Made by a program: the position numbers and the translations under genes. This document shows, one piece after another, positions 41,796 through 53,812 of a stretch of DNA of 64,000 nucleotides. The notes under the pieces are model-generated. The model worked only from the letters and a program-made list of their open reading frames with translations, was not told the DNA's origin and ran no database searches. The number at the start of each line of letters is the position of its first letter. Position 1 is the first letter of the stretch. The stretch is taken from contig JBBBDQ010001937.1 of the NCBI GenBank assembly GCA_037127315.1, forward strand, positions 519,501 through 583,500, given 5' to 3'. The DNA is from Ascarosepion bandense (taxonomy: Eukaryota; Mollusca; Cephalopoda; Sepiida; Sepiidae).

Positions 41796-42319
41796 CACCA
41801 TATTAATTCAGCATTTAATTTCCATCGAAGTAGTTCTTTTGTGATTATACATCCTTTATCCAGCATTTAAATTAATAGAAGCCTTCTTTTTTTTGTTGGG
41901 GGTGGACAGCGAGCTTCTACCACGCCGAATTCTCTTGCATTACCTAGACGTCGTGACATCATGTTTCTTACACTTGATGTCTGAAGAGGTAAAAGTCACA
42001 AGGAGAGATATCTTGGGAATATGGTTGTCGGACATGGTGAATGTTGTTCTCGGGCAAAATCTTCTGCAAACGCCATGTTTACTGATGGAACCTCTATGGT
42101 GAGACGATCACACGCTACGTACTTTCCTTCTGAGCATGGCTATAAATAATGTTATAACGTTATAGCACGGTGTATAGCCGACTGAGTTCAAGGTCAATAT
42201 GCGAAAAGCGGTTTAACTCGGAGTACTTTATCTCCGTTAACATAGTAACAGTACCGATACTTTATTTAATGCCAATGCATATTTTTAATTGCAAAAATAG
42301 ATGTTATGATTTATTGACA
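41796..42319. other. No recognised feature
   Basis: A slightly GC-richer block at 41900-42110 has a 69-codon open frame (41893-42102) without a recognisable motif. Confidence 0.35.
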
Positions 42320-42511
42320 GTTAGTAGCTTCTTTAATGGCGAGCCTTGTTTTAGATAGCAGAAATATTAAGACAGTATACGTGGATCATCATTATGCTAT
42401 ATTTCTCCAGTTTCTGAAAGGATTTTTCTGTTGCTGAGGTGATGTGTTGTCCCCCGTGGGGATCTTCATATCGAATTGGCCATTCAACATCTTTGAATTA
42501 ATCCTTTTTTA

Positions 42512-42558
<47 letters not shown>

Positions 42559-42733
42559 CATTCTTGAGTGTTTTGTATGTTTGCTTTTTGATCAAGAGAC
42601 CATCATTCAAGTCTCAGCATAGTTGATTTTATTAAGCGGATGAAATCTTCATGTTACTAGAATGAAATATAGGCTATACACCGACAGTTAGTAGCTTCTT
42701 TAATGGCGAGCCTTGTTTTAGATAGCAGAAATA
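42320..42733 (+). repeat. Direct repeat A copy 2, bracketed by a 47-bp duplication
   Basis: Copy 2 of repeat A (42365-42672) is flanked by two copies of GACAGTTAGTAGCTTCTTTA...GATAGCAGAAATA (42318-42365 and 42685-42733). So a segment from 41.0 kb was pasted here with duplication of the target. Confidence 0.92.
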
Positions 42734-43400
42734 ACGATTGAGATTTTTTAAATATTCATTTCACCCCAAACAATTCAGAACCACAACTAGTGTGTAGGGG
42801 TTTACAGTGAGCGTATCGAGTCTGAGTTGGAGATTTGTTTAATGTCATATCAAGCTCTGTGGTTATTTAATGCCAAAAAGGTGGGGTTTTAAGGTATTTG
42901 TTTTTTAATGTTCGGTTATAGTGAGAAGGTTGATTTAGTCAGATTTTAATTTTTTTCTTTTATTTATATTAGAAAACTGAAAATGTCCTCTAGTTTTATG
43001 TTCAAAAATGTTTTGCTGAGAATAATTTTATTTTTCGAAAATGTTTTATGGTAATAATTTTCTCTTAAAAACGTTTCGCTGGTAATATTTTTCCTTCAAA
43101 AATGTATATTTTTCTATAAAATCTATTTTTATGTATATATTTCTCTAACAGTATATTTCTATGCATTCATATATTTTTGACCCAGTTTAGGGGGTTAACT
43201 ATTTGCCCATAGCTGGGACCCAAACAGGTGCTTCCACTCCGGGTCTGGGTAGACCTGGGAACAACAGCAATTAATAGGTGCTTCCATGTTCCTCACAACC
43301 TCCTAATCAGAGGCCTTGCTGCCGGATACAGTCTATTGTCATACCCAGGACCACAGTAAGGAGACTAAACTAGTTCTTAAAATTAAAAGTACTATAAATA
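42734..43400. other. No recognised feature
   Basis: T-rich with repeated TTTTTCTTCAAAAATGTTTT-like phrases (42990-43110). A GC-richer patch at 43180-43320 has two copies of CAGGTGCTTCCA/TAGGTGCTTCCA. Not recognised. Confidence 0.35.
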
Positions 43401-43403
43401 CAC

Positions 43404-43682
43404 GGATGTGCGTTGTGGTGCATTGGATATCGGCTCGGAACGAGAAATCGGGGAGCCGTGTTCGAATTCCAGCCGAATTCATTGCATTCACTTACGCGCT
43501 CCAGTTATGGGTTAAATAACAGGACAGATTGGGTTCTATAGCCTTGGTCGGCAACCAGTTTACCGCAGAAAGCAATGGCAACCTACTGCGGGATAATCTT
43601 CTGCCCAGTCAGAAAGATCATGTCTCGAAGGAGACATGATCGCTCAAGCGTGTATCAGGTATGGCACTTAACTGACTGATTG
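43404..43682 (+). mobile_element. tRNA-derived SINE S1 with internal deletion
   Basis: Head GTGCGTTGTGGTGCATTGGA and B box GTTCGAATTCC. About 40 bp between TTACGCG and CTCCAGTTATGGGTTAAATA are missing. The end has GTCTCGAAGGAGACATGATC and TTAACTGACTGA. Confidence 0.9.
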
Positions 43683-43699
43683 AATATAACAGTTGTAAT

Positions 43700-43985
43700 C
43701 ATGATTAAGGCTTTTACTGGTCATAAAGGGGGATCAGTTTCTATTGATATAAAGTAATAAACTGATCCCCCACTAATTACTACATAATAATATAATGCAT
43801 CTCTGCTCTCTCTAGCTATGAGTAAAATATTAGGACAGATTGAGTTTTATAGCCTTGGTTGGCAACCAGTCAACTGCAGAAAGCAATGACAACCTAGTGC
43901 GGGATAAACTTCTGCCTAGTCAGTCATGTCTCTTTCGAGACATGATCGCCCAAGCGTGTATCACGTATGGCACTTAACTGACTGA
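43700..43985 (+). repeat. LTR-end fragment plus S1 SINE 3' half
   Basis: 43700-43805 on the minus strand is the first 70-100 bp of the LTR at 5467 (TAGTAATTAGTGGGGG). 43811-43985 is the 3' half of SINE S1. The same composite is tandemly repeated at 54280-54860. Confidence 0.75.
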
Positions 43986-44520
43986 CTATAAATACCCAAA
44001 ATTGTATGGCAAATCGCACAACAAAGAAAAAACCACTTACAAAGGTTCGCTTGCATAATGTACTTTAAGAGATTACTCGATTTCATGCTGGTTTTTTTAT
44101 AAATTTCGAACATATTTTCTTTGTAATATTACGATTTTATTTCCTACATGGAAGACATTGCCTGTATTTTGGTAGAATCCATGTAAACGCTTCCATAATT
44201 TTCTTGAGTTAGAAAAATAAGACAAAAACAAATACATAACGAAAATGTTACATTATTAGTTACATATTCAGAAACATTATTATCGAACTACTTCTTTCGT
44301 TCTCGTTTTTTAATCTTTAAAAATCGTGTTTTCTGAATTTAGAAATGAAAAGGTGATAAGTGCATATTTCTGTGAAACACGGCCTTTCAATTAAAGTTTA
44401 ATCTTAAATAGGGACAGCACAAAAGTATTTGTGAAAACTCATCGTGCTAAGAATTTCGCCAAAAGCTGTTTCCACAAAAGATATATATAAAATTTTGGAG
44501 TTATATGCATGTATGTGTCT
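43986..44520. other. No recognised feature
   Basis: AT-rich, no recognisable repeat or frame. Confidence 0.35.
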
Positions 44521-44529
44521 AGCGATTCC

Positions 44530-44532
<3 letters not shown>

Positions 44533-44585
<53 letters not shown>
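44533..44585. repeat. (TA)n microsatellite
   Basis: Perfect TA repeat. A second tract lies at 44733-44775. Confidence 0.97.
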
Positions 44586-44588
<3 letters not shown>

Positions 44589-44728
44589 GTAATTACAATA
44601 AAGGAGCACTAATTATTATAGACTAATGTCCGAAAAACCAATGCTAACCTCGGGGACAACCACGTAGGCCCTGACGAACCGTTGTGTGGAACCGCGGTCG
44701 GTGTTGGCTCGTTTTTAGATTTAGTGTA

Positions 44729-44778
<50 letters not shown>

Positions 44779-45182
44779 TTGTACTAATGGATTTTTTTAA
44801 GATCTACCCTTGAAGTTAATATTTTTAATTTTAAATTTAAGATTTATATTTAAATTTGAATGTCCAATTTTTTCGAAAATTTGTTCCAGTCCTTATTTAT
44901 TTAAACTAAAATCTCTTTGGTAAATTTCTCAATGTTTTTTCAACATTGATGGTAGCAGTTTTCTTTTGTTTCTATGGGAATCAGTTTTTCGTAGTTTATT
45001 TCCCAGTCAACCAACCTTTCTCCCTTTTTTTCCTGTTTTCCTTTTGCTTTTTCTTTTCCTTTTCAATTTCCTTTTCTTTTTTCTTTCGTTCCCCCTACCA
45101 CTTCTATTCCCCTGGCATGACTAGACTTCAACTTTTAAACTCTGAACTCAGATAAAGGGGAGGAGGTGTCTTCTAATATAAG
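44586..45182. other. No recognised feature
   Basis: A GC-richer patch (44640-44700) lies before the second TA tract. A T/C-rich stretch at 45000-45110 is a pyrimidine tract. No gene. Confidence 0.4.
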
Positions 45183-45185
45183 ACA

Positions 45186-45285
45186 CTAGCAGTAAAGCCG
45201 GGATTGGCTCGCGTGTAATGAAAGCTTTAAAACTAATCCATGGTCCTGGGGCTCAGACTCTGCCTAAAAGATATTTGTATGTATT
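45186..45285 (-). mobile_element. Helitron-like element H, 3' end fragment
   Basis: CTAGCAGTAAAGCCGGGATT on the plus strand is the reversed 3' terminus. About 100 bp remain. Confidence 0.75.
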
Positions 45286-45320
45286 TTTTTCTTCAAACAT
45301 ATATTGCTGTTATTTATTTA

Positions 45321-45453
45321 CTAGCAATATAACCCGGCGTTGCTCGGGTGTAAAAAAAGCTTTAAAACTAATCCATAGTCCTGGAGCTCAGACCCAGCCT
45401 AAAGAATATTTGAAATAATAAAATAATTACAACAATTTACCAATCGCACCTAG
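45321..45453 (-). mobile_element. Short H-family derivative, full
   Basis: 3' terminus at CTAGCAATATAACCCGGCGT (45321) and 5' terminus at AATCGCACCTAG (45453), 133 bp. It is the smallest complete form in the window. Confidence 0.82.
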
Positions 45454-45463
45454 TATATATATA

Positions 45464-45823
45464 CACTAGCAGTATAGCCCGGCGTTGTCGGGTGTAATAA
45501 AAGCTTTAAAACTAATCCATGGTCCTGGAGCTCAGACTCTTTGGACGTTAGCACGAAAGACTAAAAAGCAATAGTTGTTTCCAGTTAAAGCGAAACCGTA
45601 GACTGAAAGAAAAATGAATGGATGTAAATCAAAATTTGATTTCCTCCTATGGATATCAAATACGTTTTTTTCGTCGTAAAATGAATTTTGAAGGCTAAAT
45701 AAGTCCTCTGATAAATGGTATTATGGCTGAGACTAAGAACTACAATTATACCTACTTAGAGCCAAACCCAAAGCAAAAACTAAATTAAAAGGGCTGAAAA
45801 AATACAGACATACAGGTAGAAGA
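45464..45823 (-). mobile_element. Helitron-like element H, 3' half of long variant
   Basis: 3' terminus CTAG at 45464 through the long-variant internal block to GCTGAAAAAATACAGACATA, where it is truncated. Confidence 0.82.
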
Positions 45824-46033
45824 AACGAGGAAGTCCCCATAGAAATGGCTACTCAACGGATTTAAATATCAATATTTTGTTTATATTTTTATATTTGGTT
45901 CTGTAATTAGAATATAATATTTACATCGAGCCCTCCACCTTGATCAATTTTAATATTAATGAAATTAATATTAATTGAGATCGGGATTTTTGGATTTACC
46001 TACCTGATTATCCTGTTGGATAATATATATATA

Positions 46034-46379
46034 TAAACTTATTTATAAATGGAACTTTGTGTCTGTGTGTATGTGTCTGTGTGTGTGTGTGTGTCCGTTA
46101 CCTATTGACTCCGAAACGGCTGAACCGATTTTCTTGAAAATTTACACAGTTGTACTATAACAGTCTGCGAGTGTTCTTAGCTCGGTTTTGTGTCGAGGTA
46201 CCCTCGATAAATATCGAAAATCGATAATCTAAAATATCGGCTTATCGAAGGAGTATTCCGATTTAATCAAGTTTGATGCACTCATAGACAAAGACATAAG
46301 AAACGATATTCAGAAGTTTCAATGTTGCAGTTCTTACAATAGTGCAGAAAATCGATAATATATATATATAAAAGTTAAG

Positions 46380-46447
<68 letters not shown>

Positions 46448-46586
46448 CTGTTTATCTGTCTGTATGTCCTTTATACAAATCCACCAAACTTCACACAAAT
46501 ATTCTTTAGGGTGAGTCTGAGCTCCAGGACCATGGATTAGTTTTAATGCTTTCATTACACCCGAGCCACTCCGGCCTATACTGCTA

Positions 46587-46587
<1 letters not shown>
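46034..46587 (+). mobile_element. Helitron-like element H with expanded (GT)n
   Basis: From TAAACTTATTTATAAATGG after (TA)n to CTGCTAG at 46587. The second GT tract has expanded to about 60 bp (46382-46444). Short variant. Confidence 0.88.
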
Positions 46588-46630
<43 letters not shown>

Positions 46631-46631
46631 T

Positions 46632-47639
46632 ATAGCAGCAGCAACTTCTTTATTAGATAACTTTCATTAAAAACATCTGACAAGGAACTGCAGTTTTCTT
46701 CTATGGAGGTAGACGATCATGATCTTCTACATCTTCCTATCTCTTTTATTTTCTTAATACCCTTTTTCTGCTCTGATTTCAATATGCTCAAGCCCATCAA
46801 ATATGTCATGTGTAACGTTCATTTCTGTCTACGTATTTTCTCTTTTAATTAGAGTAGGATATTTTTATGTCAAATTGTGGTCAGTTTCATTGTGGTGAAC
46901 ATCGAATGCGTTTTGTGTATTGTTATTCTTAAATGTCTCTTTCGTGTTCGTATAATATTTTTTTTTATTTTGGAATATTTTCCAAGCTTTTGTTTCATAT
47001 TAAATATAAAATAGGGTTTTGAATGGTCTTGAAAATATTTTCAGTACCTTTCTCCACTTATATACATGTGTGTGTATTCATAAGTATATATTTATCAATG
47101 TTTTCTTTTATATGTAGACGTTAATACTTCGTCTGTGTACGTACATGTTTGTATGTTTGCAAAGAAATTGCGTTGTGTGTATAGGCGTGTGTGTACGTGT
47201 GTGTTTCTTTGTGTGTGTAACTGAACTGATTGACATGATACAGTGTCTTCTCTCAAATTCCGCTGCTTATTATCCGGGTTCTTTGTCTGGTCCCTTCTGG
47301 AAATATACAAATGTGTCTTTTTGCTTTATTGGTAATATCAATCAATCCATGAAAGAGAAATGAAAACTTGCTTAACAAGAAAGACGTGTTTCAGAGGGAT
47401 ATACAATCAAAACGAGGTTGGCATAATTCAGGCTTCTCGTTGAAGCAGACAACTAGAGGCTCTTCCATCTTGGATTGCGTATTTGGTCTTTTTTATTAGC
47501 CAAACACATAAAATTCTCTTTATTCGATCGATTTTACTGATTGTGTTATTTCTTTTCTCCAGGTTTGAATTTTATATCTTTTTTCAACATTTTGATTGAA
47601 TAGGGTCTTTCATTAACCAGCTTATAAATATCCGGCAAT
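46632..47639. other. No recognised feature
   Basis: About 1 kb of AT-rich sequence. A GT-rich patch at 47180-47220. Open frames near 47095-47363 follow that low-complexity sequence and are not convincing. Confidence 0.4.
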
Positions 47640-47643
47640 TGAG

Positions 47644-47644
<1 letters not shown>

Positions 47645-47709
<65 letters not shown>

Positions 47710-47743
47710 CTGTTGATTATCTAACAGTATTCATATCTATTTT

Positions 47744-47803
<60 letters not shown>

Positions 47804-47867
47804 TATTTCTCCATGGTTACCCATTCTACATAAATTCATTATATCAGTTAGTCTCCCCACTAAAAAC

Positions 47868-47928
<61 letters not shown>
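47645..47928. repeat. Compound microsatellite (ATCT)n-(GT)n-(ATCT)n
   Basis: ATCT repeats at 47645-47709 and 47868-47925 flank a GT tract at 47750-47800. Open frames through it ([14 protein letters not shown]) are artefacts. Confidence 0.97.
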
Positions 47929-47934
47929 TTTTTA

Positions 47935-50900
47935 AATTTTATCACCCCGAGCAAGGTGGTAACGCTACTGATATGCAGGGGGCTACATAAGAGTAAAAAG
48001 ATTAGGGAGGAGAGAGTGAAGAGAGTGAAGAGAAAGACGAACCATTTAGAAAAGAGCAAGAGAATGATAGAAATACAGGTGTGATGACAGTTGCAAAGGT
48101 GGAGAGAAAGAAACGGATATACAGGGTGGTGTAGAAAGATCTAGAGTCAAGTGGTTAAGAGATGGGTATTGACATTGCATTTAAATTCCTGGCGGTTGTA
48201 GTTGTCAGGAAAGCAAGAATAAGGAAGCGAGTTCCACAGGCGGGAGGTGAGAGAAAAGAAGCTGAAGGAGTAGAATTGTCGTCTGCATTTGGTTGATCTA
48301 ACTGTGGATGGGTGAGACCCAGTTGCCAGTCTGGCTGCACGAGTAAACACCTGTTGCAGAGGCACCAGTGACTTAAGTTCGTTGGAGCAGAAGCCATGAA
48401 AGTATTTATAGAATAGATAAAGGGAAGCCACATCCCATCGATGGGATTGTTGCTGGAGTCGAGCTGCAAAGTCGGTACCTATCACATTACTGATTCTCCT
48501 TTGGAGCCTGTCAAGAACACTGAGATGAACAGCAGGGGCGCCTGACTATATATGGCAGCAGTATTTTATTCACCGACGAATGATTGATTTGTATGCATGC
48601 AGGATGGATTCAAGCGGGAAAAACATCCTGGCACAGTAACCCAACCTTCCTAGCAGTGGGTTTAGCTTGATTTGAGCTCGAAAGAGAGGGTAAGGCCGAG
48701 GAGGCACAGTGTATTGCTCTCAGGAAGACTCGCTTGGTCCATGTTTATGGGAGGCAGGAGAGGTTGCCTGTGATGATTGAGAGACAGAAGCTTGGTCTTA
48801 GACGCATTGAAATTTACAACCATTTCTCACCCCAATCCACCACAGAATGTAGATCCCTCTCAAGATCAGCAGCAAGGTTATATTTGTCTGCCACGCCGGG
48901 TTTCTTACTGATGCGGGAGTAAATTGTGGGGTCGTCTGCCTACTTGGCACTTGATCTCGTCTGGGAGATCATTTATGAAAATAAGGAAGAGCCTCGAGCC
49001 TACAATAGAGACCTGAGGGACACCAGCGTTTGTACAGTAGGATGTGGAGGCATGCTCATTCAAGACATCCTTCATTATGCGGTTATTTAGAAAAGATTGG
49101 ATCAGATCATGCAATCGTCCGGTAATATCGTAACCCCGTAGCTTGCATAAATGGCCAAACCCTGTCAAAAGCCTTGTAGATGTCCAGATAAACAGTACGA
49201 GTCTCGCCGGACTCCTCAGTGGTCTGGAACATGTAATGGTCGTTAGTATGTCGGCTGTGGACCTGGCGAAGCGGAAGCTATACTGCCTGTCAGAGAATGG
49301 TTTATGGGCAGTAAGTTGTTGAACTATTTCAGCATTAATAATGGCCTCGAACACTTTCCCGAAAATTAGTAGAAGGCTGATAGGGCAATAGCTGGATGGG
49401 TCCGAGGGTTTATTAGAGTTCTTAAATACAGGAACGACAGAAGAGGACTTCCAGCACGCAGGAAAACAGGAAGCAGAGAGGCAGTAGTTATATAGTTAGA
49501 GAGAACAGAGGAGAGTTCAGGGGCACATTTCTTAAGGACAATCACTGGGATTCCATCACCACCGCTCGCCTTATGGGGGTCAAGTTTTGATATTATTCGA
49601 GGTAATGTATACATCGTTTAGTTTAGCTTCTGTTCTAATAGGGAAGTCAGGTGAGGGTACTCCAGATGAGTCAAAGGTGTAGTTAGATGAGAATCTGCCA
49701 GCAAATCACTCAGCCTTGTCCGCTGATGCTAAGAGAATTTCAAATTCATTGATTAATGGAAGGATAGAGGATTTGCTATTGTTCAGCACCCATTTGCATA
49801 ACCGCCAATCGTCCTTAAAGCCGAACTTGCGGTCAGCTATGCGCTGTTTCATTCTCTCAGCAAACAATCGCTTGGTGTCACTCAGGATTCTCTAGCACTC
49901 ATTACGAGGAGACGTGAATAGGCGCTTATTGTGGTCAGATGAATGTCTCCGAAATAGTCTGAGGTAGTGGTTCATGTGGTCAATAACGGCTGAACAGGCA
50001 GGAGAGAACCAAGAGGAGGAATGAGGTTTGAAATAAGGCTTCCTGGTAGGTATGAAGGCATCAATGCCAGCTTTCACCCAGGAAGAAATCTCAGAGGAAC
50101 AGTCATCAACTGAGAGATCGAATACATTTCCCCAAGGGACGTCGCATAGGAAATCGTGAAAGGCTTCCCAGTCTGATCTTTGGTAACAGTAGGAGGTTCT
50201 ATAGGTAGGAGGCTCCAGGGGGAATGAGAGTGGGGACAAATATTAAGAGAGACAACAGCATGATCAGACTTGTCGAGAGGGCAAAACTGGGAAACTTGGC
50301 AGAAGTCAGGTGCAGAGGTAAAGCATAGATCTAGTAGAGAGGCGTGTCCAGACGGAGTGCTGGGAAAGCGTGTGGGGAAGTCTATTACTTGCGTAAGGGA
50401 CTGGAAAATGGCGAAGTTCATGGCGTGGATGCCGGTTGAATCAGTAACAGAGTCTTTAAGCCACTCAGCATGATGGGCGTTAAGATCTCCGAATACTAAT
50501 ATGTGAGCAAATAGGTGGTAGGAAGTAGCCTTACCTATATTGTCAGAAATGCTGTCTAGAAGAGAGCAGTCGAGAGTGTAGGAGAAACTGTAAAGAAAGA
50601 AAAGATAGCTAACCGAACTGAGAAGTGACAGACGGAGACATACATATTGGTGGTCAGGGGCCTCGAGCGATGTCACCCTAGCTACAGGGAGCTGTTCATT
50701 AACGTACACCCCCAGATAATGCATATGGACAGTGGAATCCTTCCTTAAGAGGGGAAGATAACTAGGGATCGAGAAGTCAGAGGAGGGAATTGATGAGTTG
50801 AAGTTAGTCTCACAGAGCGCTAAGATCTCAGGGGACTTTTCGCGGAGGAAAGCTTCTACGCTACAAAAGTTAGTACGAATGCCCCGGATGTTAGTAAAAG

Positions 50901-50970
50901 AAATGTTATGAGATTTTGGTGATTTAAATTTGACTAGTTTAGGATTTCTTTTTATTTTGTTTTTCATATT
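47935..50970 (-). mobile_element. LINE family B/A-like, longest copy: endonuclease, RT and 3' UTR
   Basis: Minus strand. 50967-50074 is a 297-codon frame: TNIRGIRTNFCSVEAFLREK, ALCETNFNSS (catalytic Glu), VFGDLNAHHAEWLKDS, LDKSDHAVVSLNIC (SDH). Then SSWVKAGIDAFIPTRK and WFSPACSAVIDHMNHYLRLF. RT: KASGGDGIPVIVLKKCAPEL (49614 region), MFEAIINAEIVQQLTAHKPF and GVPQVSIVGSRLFLIFINDL (49354-48905), the YADD region lost near 48925-48935, then the C-terminus SRLWNSLPYSCFPDNYN and NTHLLTT (48485-48147), and the 3' UTR to 47935. Frameshifts and stops separate the blocks. About 3 kb. The family B-type C-terminus links it to 37.7 kb. Confidence 0.93.
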
Positions 50971-51420
50971 ATGGTTTATTGGTAGGGAGGGACCTTGAGT
51001 AGAGGATGCATGCGGTCATTATCCACGATATGCGCTGGGAGGAAAACTGGCTCATGCTGCATCAAAGTGTGGACTCGGAGTTACCTACTGAAAGCGCTTG
51101 CAGGGATACCTATCCATGTGCGACATGGCACTACAAGAACCCCGATATTATGCAACTGTTGATCAGAGCATCCCGCTCCTGATGCTACACAAGTGTTCGG
51201 GCTCCTAACTACCAGTCGGAAGCAGCAACCAAGAAAATGCCAACCAGCTACCCTCACAATGAGAAGACGTTGCCACCAACCAAACACATCGCAGGAAAAT
51301 TACGGAAGCACCTGTACTGAGGTCTGTGGAGAGAAAGGAGAAAGCCGGAAACCACATCTTAATCAAGGAACAAAGGATGAGCCCGTTCAATAGACGTCGA
51401 TGTAGTGTGAACCGGGCGAT
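50971..51420 (-). mobile_element. Probable 5' region of the same LINE
   Basis: GC-richer than the surroundings and continuous with the endonuclease frame. A 68-codon minus frame (51287-51081) ends DQQLHNIGVLVVPCRTWIGI and PASAFSR. No ORF1 domain is recognised. TTTGATGCAGCATGAG here resembles 32515-32530. It ends at A-rich low-complexity sequence near 51440. Confidence 0.45.
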
Positions 51421-51560
51421 AGTTTGTTGTATCTACTCAAATTAAAATAATAATAATAAAAAAAAGAAAAAAATAATGATAAAAAAATTAAATAAATAAA
51501 AAAATTCAAAAATAGAGAAAAACATGGGTGGAGAATTGCTAAATTTTAACTTAGTTGAAG
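51421..51560. repeat. A-rich low-complexity sequence
   Basis: AATAATAATAAAAAAAAGAAAAAA-type sequence before the TATC arrays. Confidence 0.85.
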
Positions 51561-51626
51561 TCCAAAACTAGAGAAATTTCTGCCAAGTTAAAAAGAAGAA
51601 CAAACATTCAATTAAGTATAAAAAGT

Positions 51627-51627
<1 letters not shown>

Positions 51628-51676
<49 letters not shown>

Positions 51677-51681
51677 CAATG

Positions 51682-51741
<60 letters not shown>

Positions 51742-51772
51742 CCAATGTGTTCATCTATCTATCTCAATGTGT

Positions 51773-51817
<45 letters not shown>

Positions 51818-51828
51818 GCAATGTTTTC

Positions 51829-51900
<72 letters not shown>
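51628..51900. repeat. (ATCT)n array with periodic CAATGT interruptions
   Basis: About 270 bp of ATCT repeats interrupted by ATCTCAATGTATCT, CCCAATGTGTTC, CTCAATGTGTTT and CGCAATGTTTTC. The interruptions give a crude higher-order unit. The array runs directly into a Helitron-like element. Confidence 0.97.
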
Positions 51901-51901
<1 letters not shown>

Positions 51902-52527
51902 CAGACTCCGAAACGGCTAAACCGATTTTCTTGAAAATTTACACAGTTGTACTATAAGCGTCTGCGAGTGTTCTTAGCTAGGTTTTTGTGTCGAGGTACC
52001 TCCGATAAATATCGATAATCGATTATCGAAAAAATCGGGTTATAGAAGGAGTGGTCCGATTTTAATCAAATTTGATACTCTCATAGACAAAGACATAAGA
52101 AACGATTTTCAGAAGTTGGAATGTTGCAGTTTTTACAATAGTGCCGAATATCGATAATATATATATAAAAGGCAAGATGTTTGTGTGTGTGTCTGTTTAT
52201 CTGCCTGTATGTTTGTATTTTTTTCAGCCCTTTTATTTTAGTTTTTGCATCGGGTTGGAACTAAGTTGGTATAATTGTAGTTGTTCGTCGTAGCCATGAT
52301 ACCATTTACTCAGAGGACTTATTTAGCCTTCAAAATTCAGATTACGACGAAAAAAAAAATTATTTTATATCGATACCAGGAAATCAAAATTTGATTTACG
52401 TCCATTCATTTTCTTTCAGTCTACGGTTCCGTTTTAACTAGAAACAACTATTGCTTTTTAGCTCCAGGACCATGGATTAGTTTTAAAGCTTTCATTACAC
52501 CCGAGCAACACCGGACTATACTGCCAG
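51901..52527 (+). mobile_element. Helitron-like element H, 5' end replaced by (ATCT)n
   Basis: Starts within the element at ACAGACTCCGAAACGGCTAA. It runs through ATCGATAATCGATTATCG and the long-variant block to ACCGGACTATACTGCCAG (CTAG changed to CCAG). The first GT-rich segment appears to have been overwritten by the microsatellite. Confidence 0.88.
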
Positions 52528-53034
52528 TTTTAAATAACTAAACTGATTTTATCTTGTCACGTTTTATTTTTGAAAGAATTATTGACATTTTTCATAGTAT
52601 ATAAAGATTTGAGGACCCGGTATTGATTTTGGTTTGGAAGTCACCGTGTTATTTTGTTCCGACTTCTTTGGGAATTGGAAAATGTCAAATTGAAAACGAG
52701 TCTTGAAGAAAGTTTATTGTTTAATTTCGCATTTTTATTTTTCATTTCTTTCTGTTCGCTACCGCACCAGGCGGTGACACTGTTCGATTACTGGAATCCT
52801 ACTTTTTCGCCGAAATGTGTCAGGCTGACATTCCGAAACCAATTAAATACGCCGGAATACGTGTCGAGCTTAAAAGTGTGTAGGATCCTTGGCATGTGTT
52901 TCAAGGGCCGTGAAGTGTGCGACAAAATAGAAAACATTACTGCAGGGCTTTTATAACGTTGTTGAAGTGTTAGGGAAAGGGTTCTGTAGGTAGTCATTCT
53001 CTGAAGAACGACAGAAAATGATACTCTACCGTAG
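52528..53034. other. No recognised feature; one 100-codon open frame
   Basis: A plus-strand frame at 52654-52956 has mixed composition (LFDYWNPTFSPKCVRLTFRN) with a hydrophobic stretch near residues 22-40. No family recognised. It could be chance. Confidence 0.25.
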
Positions 53035-53640
53035 GGTAGGGTTAATGTTTCTTTGATTCGGCCTTGTGTCAGACTTAACGGAACTCCCTACAGCTTACAA
53101 GTTTTATGCAGAATTATTATCAGTAGGTTTTCATCAGAAGGTTGGTTGTCGGCAGGATAGAATGTGTGGAATACTGTAAGTATAAAATATACATTTTGCA
53201 TTTTAAAATATAAATTTATTAAAGGGAATGACTGACATAAGTTGTAAGAGTTAATGTGCAATTAGAAACATTATTAAGAGGTTAAGGGTAGAGTTCGTAC
53301 AAAATGTTCGTAGTAGTAATTGTTGAAAGATATAAGGAGAAAGAGAAAGAGGACAATGTCCGAGTCGCTTGAAGTTGAAGTTACATTTTAGATGTTTGTC
53401 TCGCGGCTCCCAATGACTCTCTATCGGACTGACGTTGATGAAGTCCTTTTATTGTAATCTAGATTTTTCGCACTTACTCGCGAAGTTCTTTTTGGTCTTG
53501 CAAGTCGCTCCCATTCGTCAAAAATCATTTTAACACCTACTTGCGAAATTTCGAAGTTTTCTTTAAGCAGATGGTCGATTCTTTTTCTATATGGGGAAAA
53601 CCCGGATTTCACAAGTCGTTGTGAATTTTTGTAAAAGTGA
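53035..53640 (+). repeat. Dispersed repeat D, plus-strand copy
   Basis: Matches the minus strand of about 55440-56000: GTTAATGTTTCTT, TTCGGCCTTGTGTCAGAC, AGAATTATTATCA, GTAAGTATAAAATATACAT, AAATTTATTAAA and TGTTCGTAGTAGTAAT in the same order. Related to 20.4-21.6 kb. Possibly a solo LTR; not proven. Confidence 0.6.
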
Positions 53641-53687
53641 AGAAGAGAGTTGATTTGAATAAATTTCTTATCCGCTACAATACAATA

Positions 53688-53812
53688 ATAATAATAATAA
53701 ACATTATTTACACTATTTACAATGTTCGGACTGTTATCCTTATCTTTATTGTCATTTTCACAACACTTCGTACCTTATATACTCTGGCCTTCTTCAGGTG
53801 AGATAGGCTGGA
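53688..53812 (-). repeat. T-satellite-like unit
   Basis: Minus strand CACCTGAAGAAGGCCAGAGT, then GTGTTGTGAAAATG and CAATGTAAATAGTGTAAAT. Single unit, followed on the plus strand by the S3 head at 53900. Confidence 0.7.

Noticed and set aside
51555..51957. Long open frames of repeated [20 protein letters not shown] or YIYIYI
   Set aside because: Translations of ATCT, GT/CA and TA microsatellites (also at 25457, 30965, 40724, 44444, 46334, 47749).
52654..52956. 100-codon open frame as a host gene
   Set aside because: No motif, no splice context and no second copy. Kept only as a note in the spacer entry.
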